DNA of 37,961 bases from contig NZ_BCNF01000090.1 in assembly GCF_001485495.1 (NCBI RefSeq), positions 1 through 37,961 of the forward strand, in the 5' to 3' direction. Below are positions 10,196 through 19,807 of the stretch, in pieces (position 1 is the first letter of the stretch; each line of letters starts with the position of its first letter). This stretch comes from Gordonia desulfuricans NBRC 100010 (lineage in GTDB: Bacteria; Actinomycetota; Actinomycetes; Mycobacteriales; Mycobacteriaceae). The position numbers were made by a program, and so were the translations under genes. Below the pieces are notes generated by a model. It was not told the origin of the DNA. It did no database searches and was given only the letters and a program-made list of their open reading frames with translations.

Positions 10196-10209
10196 GATAC
10201 GAGCGGTGA

Positions 10210-10773
10210 TCAGCTGTTGACGCGGCCGAGGTAGCTGCCGTCGCGCGAGTCGACCTTGAGCTTGTCGCCGGTGTTGATGAACAGGGGCACCTGGATCTCG
10301 GCACCGGTCTCCATCTTGGCGGGCTTGGTGCCACCGGTGGAGCGGTCGCCCTGCAGGCCGGGATCGGTGTGCTCGACGATCAGCTCGACCGTCACCGGGA
10401 GCTCGACGAACAGCGGGTTGCCCTCGTTCAGCGACACCTGCACGGTCATGTTCTCCAGCAGGAAGCGGGCGCCGTCACCGACGGTGGCCGGCGGGATCGA
10501 GAACTGCTCGTAGTCCTGCGCGTCCATGAACACGTAGTCGGTGCCGTCGTTGTACAGGAAGGTCATGTCGCGACGGTCGACGGTCGCGGTCTCCACCTTG
10601 ATGCCGGCGTTGAAGGTCTTGTCGACGATCTTGCCGCTCAGGATGTTCTTGATCTTGGTCCGCACGAAGGCCGGGCCCTTGCCGGGCTTGACGTGCTGGA
10701 ACTCCTGGATCTGCCAGAGCTGGTCGTCCATGCGCAGCACGAGGCCGTTCTTGAAGTCGGCGGTGGTCGCCAT
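10210..10773 (-). CDS. efp: Elongation factor P
   Basis: Relieves ribosome stalling at consecutive prolines by binding between the P and E sites. The 187-residue protein has the three beta-barrel (KOW, OB, C-terminal OB) organisation. The tip loop reads [10 protein letters not shown] with Lys32 at the position that is modified in some bacteria. No modification gene (epmA or a hydroxylase) is visible in the window; actinobacterial EF-P is generally considered unmodified. The C-terminal signature [18 protein letters not shown] is present. An AAAAGGGAAA purine run precedes the ATG. pepQ ends 39 nt upstream and nusB starts 14 nt downstream. Confidence 0.97.
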   Translation of the reverse strand: MATTADFKNGLVLRMDDQLWQIQEFQHVKPGKGPAFVRTKIKNILSGKIVDKTFNAGIKVETATVDRRDMTFLYNDGTDYVFMDAQDYEQFSIPPATVGDGARFLLENMTVQVSLNEGNPLFVELPVTVELIVEHTDPGLQGDRSTGGTKPAKMETGAEIQVPLFINTGDKLKVDSRDGSYLGRVNS

Positions 10774-10812
10774 ATGGTGTTTCCCTTTTCCCTCTACGTC
10801 GAAGAGTGACCG

Positions 10813-11925
10813 TCAGATGACGGTGAATGCCTTGTCGGTGGCGGTCAGCAGGTCCGGTTCGCCGTCGGTGACGACGAGCGTGTCCTCGATCCTGACGCCA
10901 CCTCGTCCCGGGAGGTAGACGCCGGGTTCCACGGTCACCGCTGCGCCGCATGGCAGTGTACCCGCAGCAAGTTTGCCGATTCCCGGCGCTTCGTGGATCT
11001 CGAGTCCCACACCGTGCCCGAGACCGTGCACGTAGTGCTCGCCGTGACCGGCGGCATCGATCACGTCGCGGGCTGCGGCGTCGACCGCCCGCAGGTCGGC
11101 GCCCGGAGTCAGGGCGGCGCGCCCGGCGGCCTGCGCGGTCGCCACGAGGTCGTAGATCTCACGCTGCCAGTCCTGGGCGTGATGCAACACATAGGTGCGG
11201 GTCATGTCGGAGTGGTAGCCGCCGAACACCGCCCCGAAATCGATCTTGACCAGGTCGCCGTCGGCGAGGACGGCGTCGGTGGGCCGATGGTGCGGGATGG
11301 CCGAGTGGGCCCCGGCGGCGACGATCGTCTCGAAGGCGATGGCGTCGGCGCCGCGGGCGTACATCTCCCATTCCAGGGCGCGGGCGACGGCACGTTCGGT
11401 GGCGCCGGCGCGGATCACCCCGCCGGCGATGATCGCGGCGAGCGCCTCGTCACCGATCGCACATGCCCGGCGCAGCAGGGCGATCTCCCCCGCGTCCTTG
11501 ACCGCACGCAGGCCCAGGACCAGCCCCGATGTGGCGACGAGTTCGGTGGTGGCGTCGAGGCCGGCACTCAGGCCCCGATGTGCGGCGACGGTCAGCGTGT
11601 CGGCCTCGAAGCCGATCCGACGCGCCCCGGCGCGCACGGCCACCTCGAGCAGGGCGGCCGGGGTGTCGCGGGCGATCACCGCGACCAGGTCACCGGCCTG
11701 CGCGCCGACCTGGGTGGTGTAGCGGCCGTCGGTGCAGATGCGGTCGGCGTCGGGACCGCCGGCCGAGACCAGCAGCGCCCCGTTGGACCCGGTGAACCCG
11801 GTCAGATAGCGCAGGTTGACCAGATCGGAGACGATCAGCGCGTCGACGGGGGTCTCGGCCGAACGCAGCAGTTCGCGCAACCGTTCACGACGGGCGGCGG
11901 TGGCCGGCGGTGCAGTGGTGCTCAT
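10813..11925 (-). CDS. pepQ: M24 family aminopeptidase P / Xaa-Pro dipeptidase
   Basis: A cytoplasmic di-metal peptidase cleaving proline-containing peptides. The 370 residues comprise an N-terminal creatinase-like domain (about 10-140) and a C-terminal pita-bread catalytic domain. All five metal ligands are visible: Asp229 (VKIDFGAVF), Asp240 (YHSDMTRTY), His304 (HGLGHGVGLEIHE), Glu333 (TVEPGVYLPG) and Glu347 (VRIEDTLVV). It leads the pepQ-efp-nusB series, as in mycobacteria. A TAGCCT -10 hexamer ends 7 nt before the ATG and there is no Shine-Dalgarno, so the mRNA is probably leaderless. Aminopeptidase P versus prolidase specificity cannot be decided from sequence alone. Confidence 0.94.
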   Translation of the reverse strand: MSTTAPPATAARRERLRELLRSAETPVDALIVSDLVNLRYLTGFTGSNGALLVSAGGPDADRICTDGRYTTQVGAQAGDLVAVIARDTPAALLEVAVRAGARRIGFEADTLTVAAHRGLSAGLDATTELVATSGLVLGLRAVKDAGEIALLRRACAIGDEALAAIIAGGVIRAGATERAVARALEWEMYARGADAIAFETIVAAGAHSAIPHHRPTDAVLADGDLVKIDFGAVFGGYHSDMTRTYVLHHAQDWQREIYDLVATAQAAGRAALTPGADLRAVDAAARDVIDAAGHGEHYVHGLGHGVGLEIHEAPGIGKLAAGTLPCGAAVTVEPGVYLPGRGGVRIEDTLVVTDGEPDLLTATDKAFTVI

Positions 11926-11932
11926 CGGATCC

Positions 11933-11938
11933 AGGCTA
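11933..11938 (-). promoter_or_regulatory. Putative -10 box for leaderless pepQ transcript
   Basis: On the minus strand TAGCCT fits the actinobacterial TAnnnT -10 pattern. Seven nucleotides separate it from the pepQ ATG (11923-11925), which puts the expected transcription start at or next to the A of the start codon. No Shine-Dalgarno lies between. I see no convincing -35 element, which is common for mycobacterial-type SigA promoters. Confidence 0.5.
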
Positions 11939-12001
11939 CGACTCCACCCCCGCCGAGGTGGTGCTCGGCCACCCGGGGACAGAAAGTGTGGTCGAGAGCA
12001 C

Positions 12002-12028
12002 TTGACGGGACTTACTGTCTAGTACGCT
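12002..12028 (+). promoter_or_regulatory. Putative SigA promoter for the four-helix membrane protein, leaderless
   Basis: TTGACG (12002-12007) is a good -35 match. TACGCT (12023-12028) fits TAnnnT, with a slightly short 15-nt spacer. The ATG at 12036 follows 7 nt later and lacks a Shine-Dalgarno, so transcription is expected to begin at the start codon. The 110-nt divergent gap also carries the oppositely facing pepQ promoter. Confidence 0.55.
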
Positions 12029-12035
12029 GTCCGCC

Positions 12036-12533
12036 ATGGCTTCTTCGTGGTTGCTTCGTGGCGGCGTGATGACCGTCGTACACGTGCTCGCCCGCGTCCT
12101 GCTCGGCGTCGCCGTGATCCATTCCCCGCTGCACTCGACGACATGGAAGACCGTGGTGGTCGCCGTCGTCGTGCTGATCGCCCTGCTGTGGGGCGGCGTG
12201 GACGGTATCGCCGATGCGCGGGCCAACCCCGACCCCGACGACTACCAGGACCTCACCGTGCGCTGGCTCAAGGCCGGCGTGTTCGCAGGTGTGGTGGCCG
12301 GCGTGGTCTCGTGGGCGATCGGGACGTTCTGGTTCGCCGGCATCGGCCAGGCGAACTTCGCGGTGGAACTGTTCGCCGGCGGTTCGTTCACCGCCCTGCT
12401 GATCTTCGTGCCCGCCTTCGTCGGTGCCGCGGTGGGCCGCTTCCTGGTCCGTCGCGACCAGCGCAAGAACGAGCCCGACACCTCCGACTGGTCGGTGCAC
12501 GAGGCCCGGACCGAGGAGATCAGCGCCTCCTGA
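12036..12533 (+). CDS. Four-TM membrane protein, B-4DMT family transporter-like
   Basis: A 165-residue integral membrane protein with four hydrophobic helices at about 9-29, 38-56, 78-98 and 108-130. A polar, Asp/Pro-rich loop (ANPDPDDYQDL) follows the second and a charged tail ends the protein. Length, topology and position beside pepQ match the actinobacterial protein annotated as B-4DMT family transporter (Rv2536 by recalled synteny). The drug/metabolite-transporter relationship is a family annotation; no substrate can be assigned. It is the only plus-strand gene between the pyr operon and aspS. The start is chosen because a -10 box sits 7 nt upstream. A later Met (residue 12) is less likely. 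A strong hairpin follows the gene. Confidence 0.75.
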   Translation: MASSWLLRGGVMTVVHVLARVLLGVAVIHSPLHSTTWKTVVVAVVVLIALLWGGVDGIADARANPDPDDYQDLTVRWLKAGVFAGVVAGVVSWAIGTFWFAGIGQANFAVELFAGGSFTALLIFVPAFVGAAVGRFLVRRDQRKNEPDTSDWSVHEARTEEISAS

Positions 12534-12566
12534 GCCCGTCCGCTCCGCCCACTTCGGCCCAACCGA

Positions 12567-12603
12567 GAACCGCCGCATCCCGATCATCGGGACGCGGCGG
12601 TTC
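12567..12603. terminator. Bidirectional terminator between the membrane-protein gene and aroB
   Basis: GAACCGCCGC (12567-12576) is the exact complement of GCGGCGGTTC (12594-12603). An inner CCCGAT/ATCGGG pairing makes nearly the whole 37-nt element one long stem. It lies 33 nt after the plus-strand gene and 31 nt after the end of aroB, exactly between the convergent genes. On the plus strand it runs into TTCTTCGTTG, a weak T-tract. The placement supports termination in both directions. Confidence 0.8.
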
Positions 12604-12634
12604 TTCGTTGTCGGGACGCCCGGGGGCGATCCGG

Positions 12635-14333
<1,699 letters not shown>

Positions 14334-14337
<4 letters not shown>

Positions 14338-15524
14338 GGCTGCGGCGGGCGCGACTCGATGCGCTTGAGGTAGGCCTGCAGGTTGTCGGCGGTCTCGGTG
14401 ACCGAGTCGCCACCGAACTTCTCCAGCGCGGCCTGGGCCACCACGAGCGCCACCATCGCCTCGGCGACCACACCCGCCGCCGGGACCGCGCACACATCCG
14501 ACCGCTGGTGGATCGCGCTGGCCTGCTCGCCGGTGCTCATGTCGACCGTGGACAGCGCGCGCGGCACCGTCGAGATCGGCTTCATCGCCGCACGCACCCG
14601 CAGGCTCTCGCCGTTGGTCATGCCGCCCTCGAGGCCACCGGCCCGGTTGGTCGAGCGCAGCACACCGTCGGGTCCGGGGACCATCTCGTCGTGGGCGGCG
14701 CTGCCGCGGCGGCGGGCGGTCTGGAAGCCGTCGCCCACCTCGACACCCTTGATCGCCTGGATTCCCATCAGCGCGGCGGCCAGCCGGGCATCGAGGCGGG
14801 TCTCACCGCTGACGTGCGACCCGAGACCGACCGGCACACCGGTGGCGACCACCTCGACCACACCGCCGAGGGTGTCCCCGTCCTTCTTGGCGGCCTCGAT
14901 CTCACCGATCATCTCGGCCTCGGCGTCCTTGCCGTAGGCGCGCACCGGGCTGGCGTCGATCGCCTCTAGGTCGGTGAACTGCGGGGTCGGCCCGTCGTAC
15001 GGGGTGCTCGCCCCGATCGAGATCACATGGGAGAACACGTCGATGCCGAACACCTGACGCAGCAGCGCCTTGGCGACGGTACCGGCGGCCACCCGGGCCG
15101 CGGTCTCCCGGGCGCTGGCGCGCTCGAGGATCGGACGGGCGTCGTCGAAGCCGTACTTGAGCATGCCCGAGTAGTCGGCATGTCCCGGGCGCGGCCGGGT
15201 CAGCGGCGCATTGCGGGCGCTCCCGGCGAGGACCTCGGGATCCACCGGGTCGGCGGCCATGACCGTCTCCCACTTGGGCCACTCGGTGTTCCCGATCTCG
15301 ATGGCGACCGGCCCGCCCAGCGTCAGGCCATGACGCAGCCCGCCGATGACGGTGACCTTGTCGGCCTCGAACTTCATTCGCGCACCTCGGCCGTAGCCGA
15401 GCCGGCGGCGGGCCAGCTGCTCGGCGATGTCCGACGACGTGATCTCGACTCCGGCGACCATTCCCTCGACGATCGCCACGAGTGCCGGGCCATGAGACTC
15501 TCCGGCGGTTATCCAGCGCAACAC
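14334..15524 (-). CDS. aroC: Chorismate synthase
   Basis: Final shikimate-pathway enzyme: FMN-dependent 1,4-elimination of phosphate from EPSP to chorismate. The 396 residues contain the signatures [15 protein letters not shown] near the N-terminus, [43 protein letters not shown], and [16 protein letters not shown] near the C-terminus. I chose GTG 15522-15524, giving the family-typical beginning [15 protein letters not shown], with GGAAGA 10 nt upstream. An in-frame ATG six codons earlier (15540-15542) is the alternative. The stop overlaps aroK. A prepilin-peptidase-like gene ends 50 nt upstream. Confidence 0.96.
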
Positions 15525-15574
15525 AATGGTCGATTCTTCCATGCACGCGATCCCGGCCGCGAACAGCTCCCGCC

Positions 15575-15982
15575 CTAGCCGAACACGGCCGCCGGGATCA
15601 CCACCGTCACCCACGCCGCGACCAGTGCCGGGGCGTGCGGTCGGCGCACACCTGGGGACCGCGCGGCCAGATGCGCCAGCAGGTGCAGGACCTGTGCGAG
15701 GAACACCATCAGCAACGTCGACGCGGTGTCGGCGAGCAGGCCGCCGAGCACCACGGCCAGTTTCACGTCGCCGCCGCCGGACAGTCGCGCGGTGAAGGCG
15801 ACGGTGTACGGCAGGGCCGCGATCAGCGCGCCGGCCGCGGCCATCGGGTGGACGAGGGCACCCACCATCACCGCGAGCACGCCGGGGACGACGAGCCGGT
15901 TGGGGATGGTCACGTTCCGGCGGTCGGTGTCGGCGATCAGGGCCAGCCACCCTGCGATGACGGCGAGCGCGATGACGGTCAC
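15575..15982 (-). CDS. A24 family prepilin peptidase-like protein
   Basis: A 135-residue membrane protein consisting only of the type IV prepilin peptidase catalytic core. The two catalytic aspartates are visible: Asp20 in the DxxxxxxxP arrangement ending TIPN, and Asp72 in GGGDVKL. Hydrophobic helices span most of the chain. It lacks the N-terminal methyltransferase region of full-length PilD/TadV enzymes. Relatives sit beside aroC/aroE in mycobacteria (Rv2551c by recalled synteny). It would be expected to trim Flp/Tad-type prepilins, but no pilin or secretion gene is in this window. The start is a GTG with a weak ribosome binding site, so the N-terminus is moderately uncertain. Confidence 0.82.
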   Translation of the reverse strand: MTVIALAVIAGWLALIADTDRRNVTIPNRLVVPGVLAVMVGALVHPMAAAGALIAALPYTVAFTARLSGGGDVKLAVVLGGLLADTASTLLMVFLAQVLHLLAHLAARSPGVRRPHAPALVAAWVTVVIPAAVFG

Positions 15983-16098
15983 CCGGTCAGTGTCGACGAG
16001 TTGCTGCCCGCCGTGGTTCCGCCGCCGCGACCGATGTGGACGTCGGCGGTTCTGTGGATCGGCGGTCGGGCGATGTGCGTGCGTTCCAGCGGATCGTG

Positions 16099-16642
16099 AC
16101 AGAGGTTTCGACGGACGGCCGGCGTCGCTATCGCGACGGCGACCTGCTCAACCACCCACAACAGCGCAACTCACCCGGCGATCACACCACCCACAACAGC
16201 GCACCCCACGCGACGATCGAACCACCCACAGCGGCACAACCACACGATGATTGAGCCGCCGAGGAGCGCAGCGACAAGGCGAGTCGAAATCCCCGCAACC
16301 CGAACACACCACGCAACCACCCCCAAGCGGCCACCACCCATCGCGACCCAACAGAGGTTTCGACAGCCGGCCGGCGTCGCTATCGCGACGACGACCTGCT
16401 CAACCACCCACAACAACGCAACTCACCCACAGCAGCGCACCCCACACGATGATTGAGCCGCCGAGGAGCGCAGCGACAAGGCGAGTCGAAATCCCCGCAA
16501 CCCGAACACACCACGCAACCACCCCCACACGGTCACCACCCATCGCGACCCAACAGAGGTTTCGACAGCCGGCCGGCGTCGCCATCGCGACGACGACCTG
16601 CTCAACCACCCACAACAGCGCAACTCACCCACAGCGGCGCGC
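16099..16642. repeat. Repeat island 2: two 202-bp tandem copies plus a diverged partial copy
   Basis: The 678-nt gap between aroE and the prepilin peptidase contains a tandem array. Copy 1 starts at GATTGAGCCG 16249 and copy 2 at 16451, a 202-nt period with only scattered substitutions; copy 2 fades near 16642. A related partial copy occupies 16099-16248, with about 50 nt of internal extra sequence. Each unit contains an inverted-type element, GATTGAGCCG...GAGTCGAAATC, and a forward-type element, GGTTTCGAC...GCTCAACCACCC. These share ends with the elements of island 1. A GTCGC-TATC-GCGAC hairpin lies inside the forward element. The remaining gap, 15983-16098, shows no gene. Confidence 0.85.
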
Positions 16643-16660
16643 CCGGCCACACGGTGCCCG

Positions 16661-17551
16661 TTACGCAACGGCGGCGGCCATGGCCTCTCGGGGTGCGGGG
16701 AAGCCGGTGAACTGTTCCACCTGGCTGAAGGCCTGGTGCAGGAGCATCACCAATCCGCCGACCACTCGGCCGCCTGCGGCGATGACCGCGGCGGCCAGCG
16801 GTGTCGGCCACGGGTTGTAGATGACGTCCACGACGCGCGGCGCTCTCGCCAGCGCATCGATCAGCACCGCGGTGCCGTCGCCGGGGACCGTCGACACGGT
16901 GGCCGCGGACTCCGCACACCGGTTCCGCAACACCGGGGTATCGGTGAACGGCACCACCTCGGCGCGCATGCCGAGCCGGTCGGCCAGCTCCAGTACCGAG
17001 GTGGCGCGACCGGCGTCGCGGGCGACGACGGTCAATGTGGTGATCCCGGCGGCGGCCAGGGCGGCGACCGTCGGCAGTGCGGTGCCACCGGCACCGACCA
17101 CGACCGCCGAGGACGGCAGCGGTGATCCGACGGTGCCGGTGTCGACGCCGAGTTCGGCGAGTGCGCCGATCATGCCGTCGATGTCGGTGCAGTCGGCGCG
17201 CCATCCGTCGGCGGTACGCACCAAGGTGTTGGCCGAACCCACCAGGACGGCGCGTTCGGTCCGGATGTCGGCGTGGGCGAGTGCGGCGAGCTTGCCGGGC
17301 ATGGTCACCGAGAACCCGACGTAGTCGGCTCCGGCATCGTCGACCAGGCCGGGCAGTGCGTCGGCGCTGCACTCCCGGCGCACGTAGGTCCAGTCGTGCA
17401 GACCCAGCGCCCGGTAGGCGGCCAGGTGCAGATCCGGCGACCGCGAATGCGATACCGGCAGACCCAGGACGGCGGCGCGGCGCGCATAGCGCCCGCCGAA
17501 CGGTTCGACGAGCGGCGGCGGGCCCAGCGGCAGACGTCGATCGATGCCCAT
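16661..17551 (-). CDS. aroE: Shikimate dehydrogenase
   Basis: NADPH-dependent reduction of 3-dehydroshikimate to shikimate. In the 296-residue chain, SHSRS (34-38) binds substrate, Lys87 in SVTMPGK is the catalytic lysine, and Asn108 in SANTLV contacts shikimate. The catalytic Asp123 is in DCTDIDG, where relatives usually read NTD; here Cys121 replaces that Asn. The nucleotide loop GAGGTA is at 153-158. The start used is ATG 17549-17551. GTG 17555-17557, overlapping the mltG stop as GTGA and adding two residues, is equally possible. Downstream lies repeat island 2 rather than the next operon gene. Confidence 0.93.
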   Translation of the reverse strand: MGIDRRLPLGPPPLVEPFGGRYARRAAVLGLPVSHSRSPDLHLAAYRALGLHDWTYVRRECSADALPGLVDDAGADYVGFSVTMPGKLAALAHADIRTERAVLVGSANTLVRTADGWRADCTDIDGMIGALAELGVDTGTVGSPLPSSAVVVGAGGTALPTVAALAAAGITTLTVVARDAGRATSVLELADRLGMRAEVVPFTDTPVLRNRCAESAATVSTVPGDGTAVLIDALARAPRVVDVIYNPWPTPLAAAVIAAGGRVVGGLVMLLHQAFSQVEQFTGFPAPREAMAAAVA

Positions 17552-17553
17552 GG

Positions 17554-19659
17554 TCACCGGCACGTGATGAACTTGTTGGCGCACGCCTTGGAGATGTTGC
17601 GGCGATGCTGGTCGAAATCGGCGGTGAACAGGGTGGTCCCCTTCGCGTCGACGGTCACGAAATACAGCCAGTCCCCGTCCGCCGGATGCTCCATCGCCTC
17701 GAGCGCCTGCTCGTCGACCGCCCCGATCGGGGTCGGCGGCAGTCCCTTGTGGACGTAGGTGTTCCACGGGGTGTCGGCCTTGAGGTCGTCGGAGTGCACG
17801 TCGATGTCGGTCACCGCGGCGGTGTAGTTGGCTGTCGAATCGAACTGCAGCTCTTGGCCTTTCGCCAGCCGGTTGAGAATCACCCGGGCCACCTTGGCGT
17901 AGTCGGCGGGCTGGTTGACCTCGCCCTGCACCAGTGACGCGGCGACCATCGTCTGATACGGCGTCAGACTCGACTGGTTGTTGGTCAACAGCCCCCACTG
18001 CTCGTAACGGTGGGCGCTCTCGGTGATCAGGTACTTGAGGATCGCGGTGGCGGACTGATGCGGATCGATCGACTCCCAGGTGCCCGGTGCGATCAGACCC
18101 TCGATCCGACGATGATCGCCGGCCAGACCGGTGACCGCGCTCTGCGCCCACTCCGGGATCCCGAGTTCGGTGACGCTCGCATCGGCGGCCGCCTGCTGCA
18201 GCTGCTCGACACTGACGCCGATCCGGTCACCGTTGATCTGGACGGCGGTCTGATTGGAGATCATCTGGAAGATCCCTGATGTGGTGGTGCCGTCGGGCAG
18301 CTTCTTGGAGTCCAGCTGCAGACCGGCCGGTACCACGATCCGGCCCACCCGATGGGTGGAGTCCGGGTCGCTGATCATCTGTACCGCGGTCTTGGCGGGG
18401 ATCTCGGTGCGCAGCTTGTAGTAGCCACCGGGAAGTGCGGCGCCGTCGGCGGCGTCGATGAACGCACGGGTGCTGCCGACCACGTCGTCGTCGGTGAGGA
18501 TGGTCCCGATCTGCTTGATCGACGAGTTGTCGGGGATGTGCACGAGCACGTCGGAGGTGCCCGCGGCGTTGGTGAAGTCCTTGCGGGAATCGAACAGACC
18601 GGCCATGTTGGCGCCGATCAGACCGACCGTCACCACGATCACGACCAGCACGGAGGCGGCGATGATCATGCCGATCCGGCGGCGTCGGCGACGACGTTCG
18701 GCTGCCGGGGTCCGCTCGGGATGGTCGATGATGTCGTCGTCGAGGGTGGCGAGCGCGCGATCCTCGTCGTCGATCGTGTCGAAGCCGCCGGCGTCGTATT
18801 CGGGGGCGTCGTGGTCGGGGGCATCGATGTCGGGTGCATCGTGATCAGGGGTGTCGAACGCGGTGGTCCCGTACCCCGGTTCCCTGTATCCCGAGTCCCC
18901 GTAGCCCGAGTCTCCATGGCCCGAGTTCCCATAGCCCGATGCTCCGAGGTCGCGACGGTCGGTCGTCCGGGTGGGGTCGGCGGCGGCGACCAGTGCTCCC
19001 GGGGCGACGCCGGAACGACGGTCGGCGTCGGCGCGCCAGGCCGCCTCGCTCCATTCCGATTCCACCGCCGGAGTCCCGATGACGGGCTCGGTGGGCCATT
19101 CCGGCTCGACCGTCTCGACGGTGTCGGTGGTCTCGACGGCGGTGATGTCGACAGCGGTGGTGTCGACGGCAGTGGTGATGTCGACAGCGGTGGTGTCGAC
19201 GGCAGTGGTCTCGAGGGCACTCGGATCGATCGTGGCTGCGGTGGGGTTGTGGTCGTGTTGGAACGACTCGGTGGGTACCGCCGGAACGGTCTCCACCGGT
19301 GCTGTCGTCTCCACCGGTGCGGTGGTCTCGACCGGTGCGGTGGTCTCGACGGGAGCCGGGGCCCGGACGCCACGGCTGCGCATCGATTGCGGTGGGCTGT
19401 CGGCGACGGGTGCGACCCGGGCGACGGGCGCGGCCGGCGGCGTGGACTCGGCACGGGTGCCGGGATCGGCGGGCCGTGTGTCCGCCGGCGGCGACGCCGG
19501 GAATCCGCCCGTCCCACCGTCGGCACGACGCCGGCGGTGCCGGGTGCTGGGACGCTCCCCCTGCGGCTGCGTGAAATACCGCAGTCGATCCGGGTCCATT
19601 CCCCCATCGGCGTTCCCGGGATGCTCCCGATGCCGGTTCCGATGACGATCGTCGGTCAC
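17554..19659 (-). CDS. mltG: Endolytic murein transglycosylase with long low-complexity N-terminus
   Basis: Cleaves nascent peptidoglycan strands at the membrane. The 701-residue protein has three parts. Residues 1-325 are a cytoplasmic, Pro/Thr/Asp-rich region with internal repeats (VETTAP; TTAVDTTAVDI; SGYGDSGYGD; DAPDHDAPEYD). One membrane helix lies at about 330-356 after a run of arginines. The extracellular YceG/MltG domain follows, with EGLIAPGTW near 520, the catalytic Glu580 in SLVQGE, and NRLAKGQELQFDSTANY. Typical mycobacterial MltG is much shorter, about 420 residues by recall, because it lacks most of the N-terminal extension. The start GTG 19657-19659 has a GAAGGGA ribosome binding site 9 nt upstream. 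ruvX lies 148 nt upstream. Confidence 0.92.
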   Translation of the reverse strand: MTDDRHRNRHREHPGNADGGMDPDRLRYFTQPQGERPSTRHRRRRADGGTGGFPASPPADTRPADPGTRAESTPPAAPVARVAPVADSPPQSMRSRGVRAPAPVETTAPVETTAPVETTAPVETVPAVPTESFQHDHNPTAATIDPSALETTAVDTTAVDITTAVDTTAVDITAVETTDTVETVEPEWPTEPVIGTPAVESEWSEAAWRADADRRSGVAPGALVAAADPTRTTDRRDLGASGYGNSGHGDSGYGDSGYREPGYGTTAFDTPDHDAPDIDAPDHDAPEYDAGGFDTIDDEDRALATLDDDIIDHPERTPAAERRRRRRRIGMIIAASVLVVIVVTVGLIGANMAGLFDSRKDFTNAAGTSDVLVHIPDNSSIKQIGTILTDDDVVGSTRAFIDAADGAALPGGYYKLRTEIPAKTAVQMISDPDSTHRVGRIVVPAGLQLDSKKLPDGTTTSGIFQMISNQTAVQINGDRIGVSVEQLQQAAADASVTELGIPEWAQSAVTGLAGDHRRIEGLIAPGTWESIDPHQSATAILKYLITESAHRYEQWGLLTNNQSSLTPYQTMVAASLVQGEVNQPADYAKVARVILNRLAKGQELQFDSTANYTAAVTDIDVHSDDLKADTPWNTYVHKGLPPTPIGAVDEQALEAMEHPADGDWLYFVTVDAKGTTLFTADFDQHRRNISKACANKFITCR

Positions 19660-19760
19660 CGCGGATGATCCCTTCCCTGGTCCCCCGGAGGCGTCGGCGC
19701 AGGACTGCTCCCGGCCGCCGCTCGGTACGTGCACGACCTGTGCACCACTGTGTGGCCGAC

Positions 19761-19781
19761 CCGGTCGGAGATCCCGACCGG
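19761..19781. other. Hairpin in the ruvX-mltG gap
   Basis: CCGGTCGG (19761-19768) and CCGACCGG (19774-19781) form a perfect 8-bp stem with a 5-nt loop, 27 nt downstream of ruvX. No T-run follows on the minus strand. It could weaken transcription between ruvX and mltG or stabilise a processed mRNA end. The rest of the 148-nt gap shows only the mltG ribosome binding site. Confidence 0.4.
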
Positions 19782-19807
19782 ACGGCCCCTCTTCACGGCG
19801 CGCGAGA

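Noticed and set aside
16099..16642. Possible insertion sequence
   Set aside because: No open frame resembles a transposase and the repeats are tandem, not paired terminal inverted repeats around a gene.
19660..19807. Possible tRNA or small RNA gene between ruvX and mltG
   Set aside because: One good hairpin exists but there is no cloverleaf, T-loop sequence or acceptor stem pairing.
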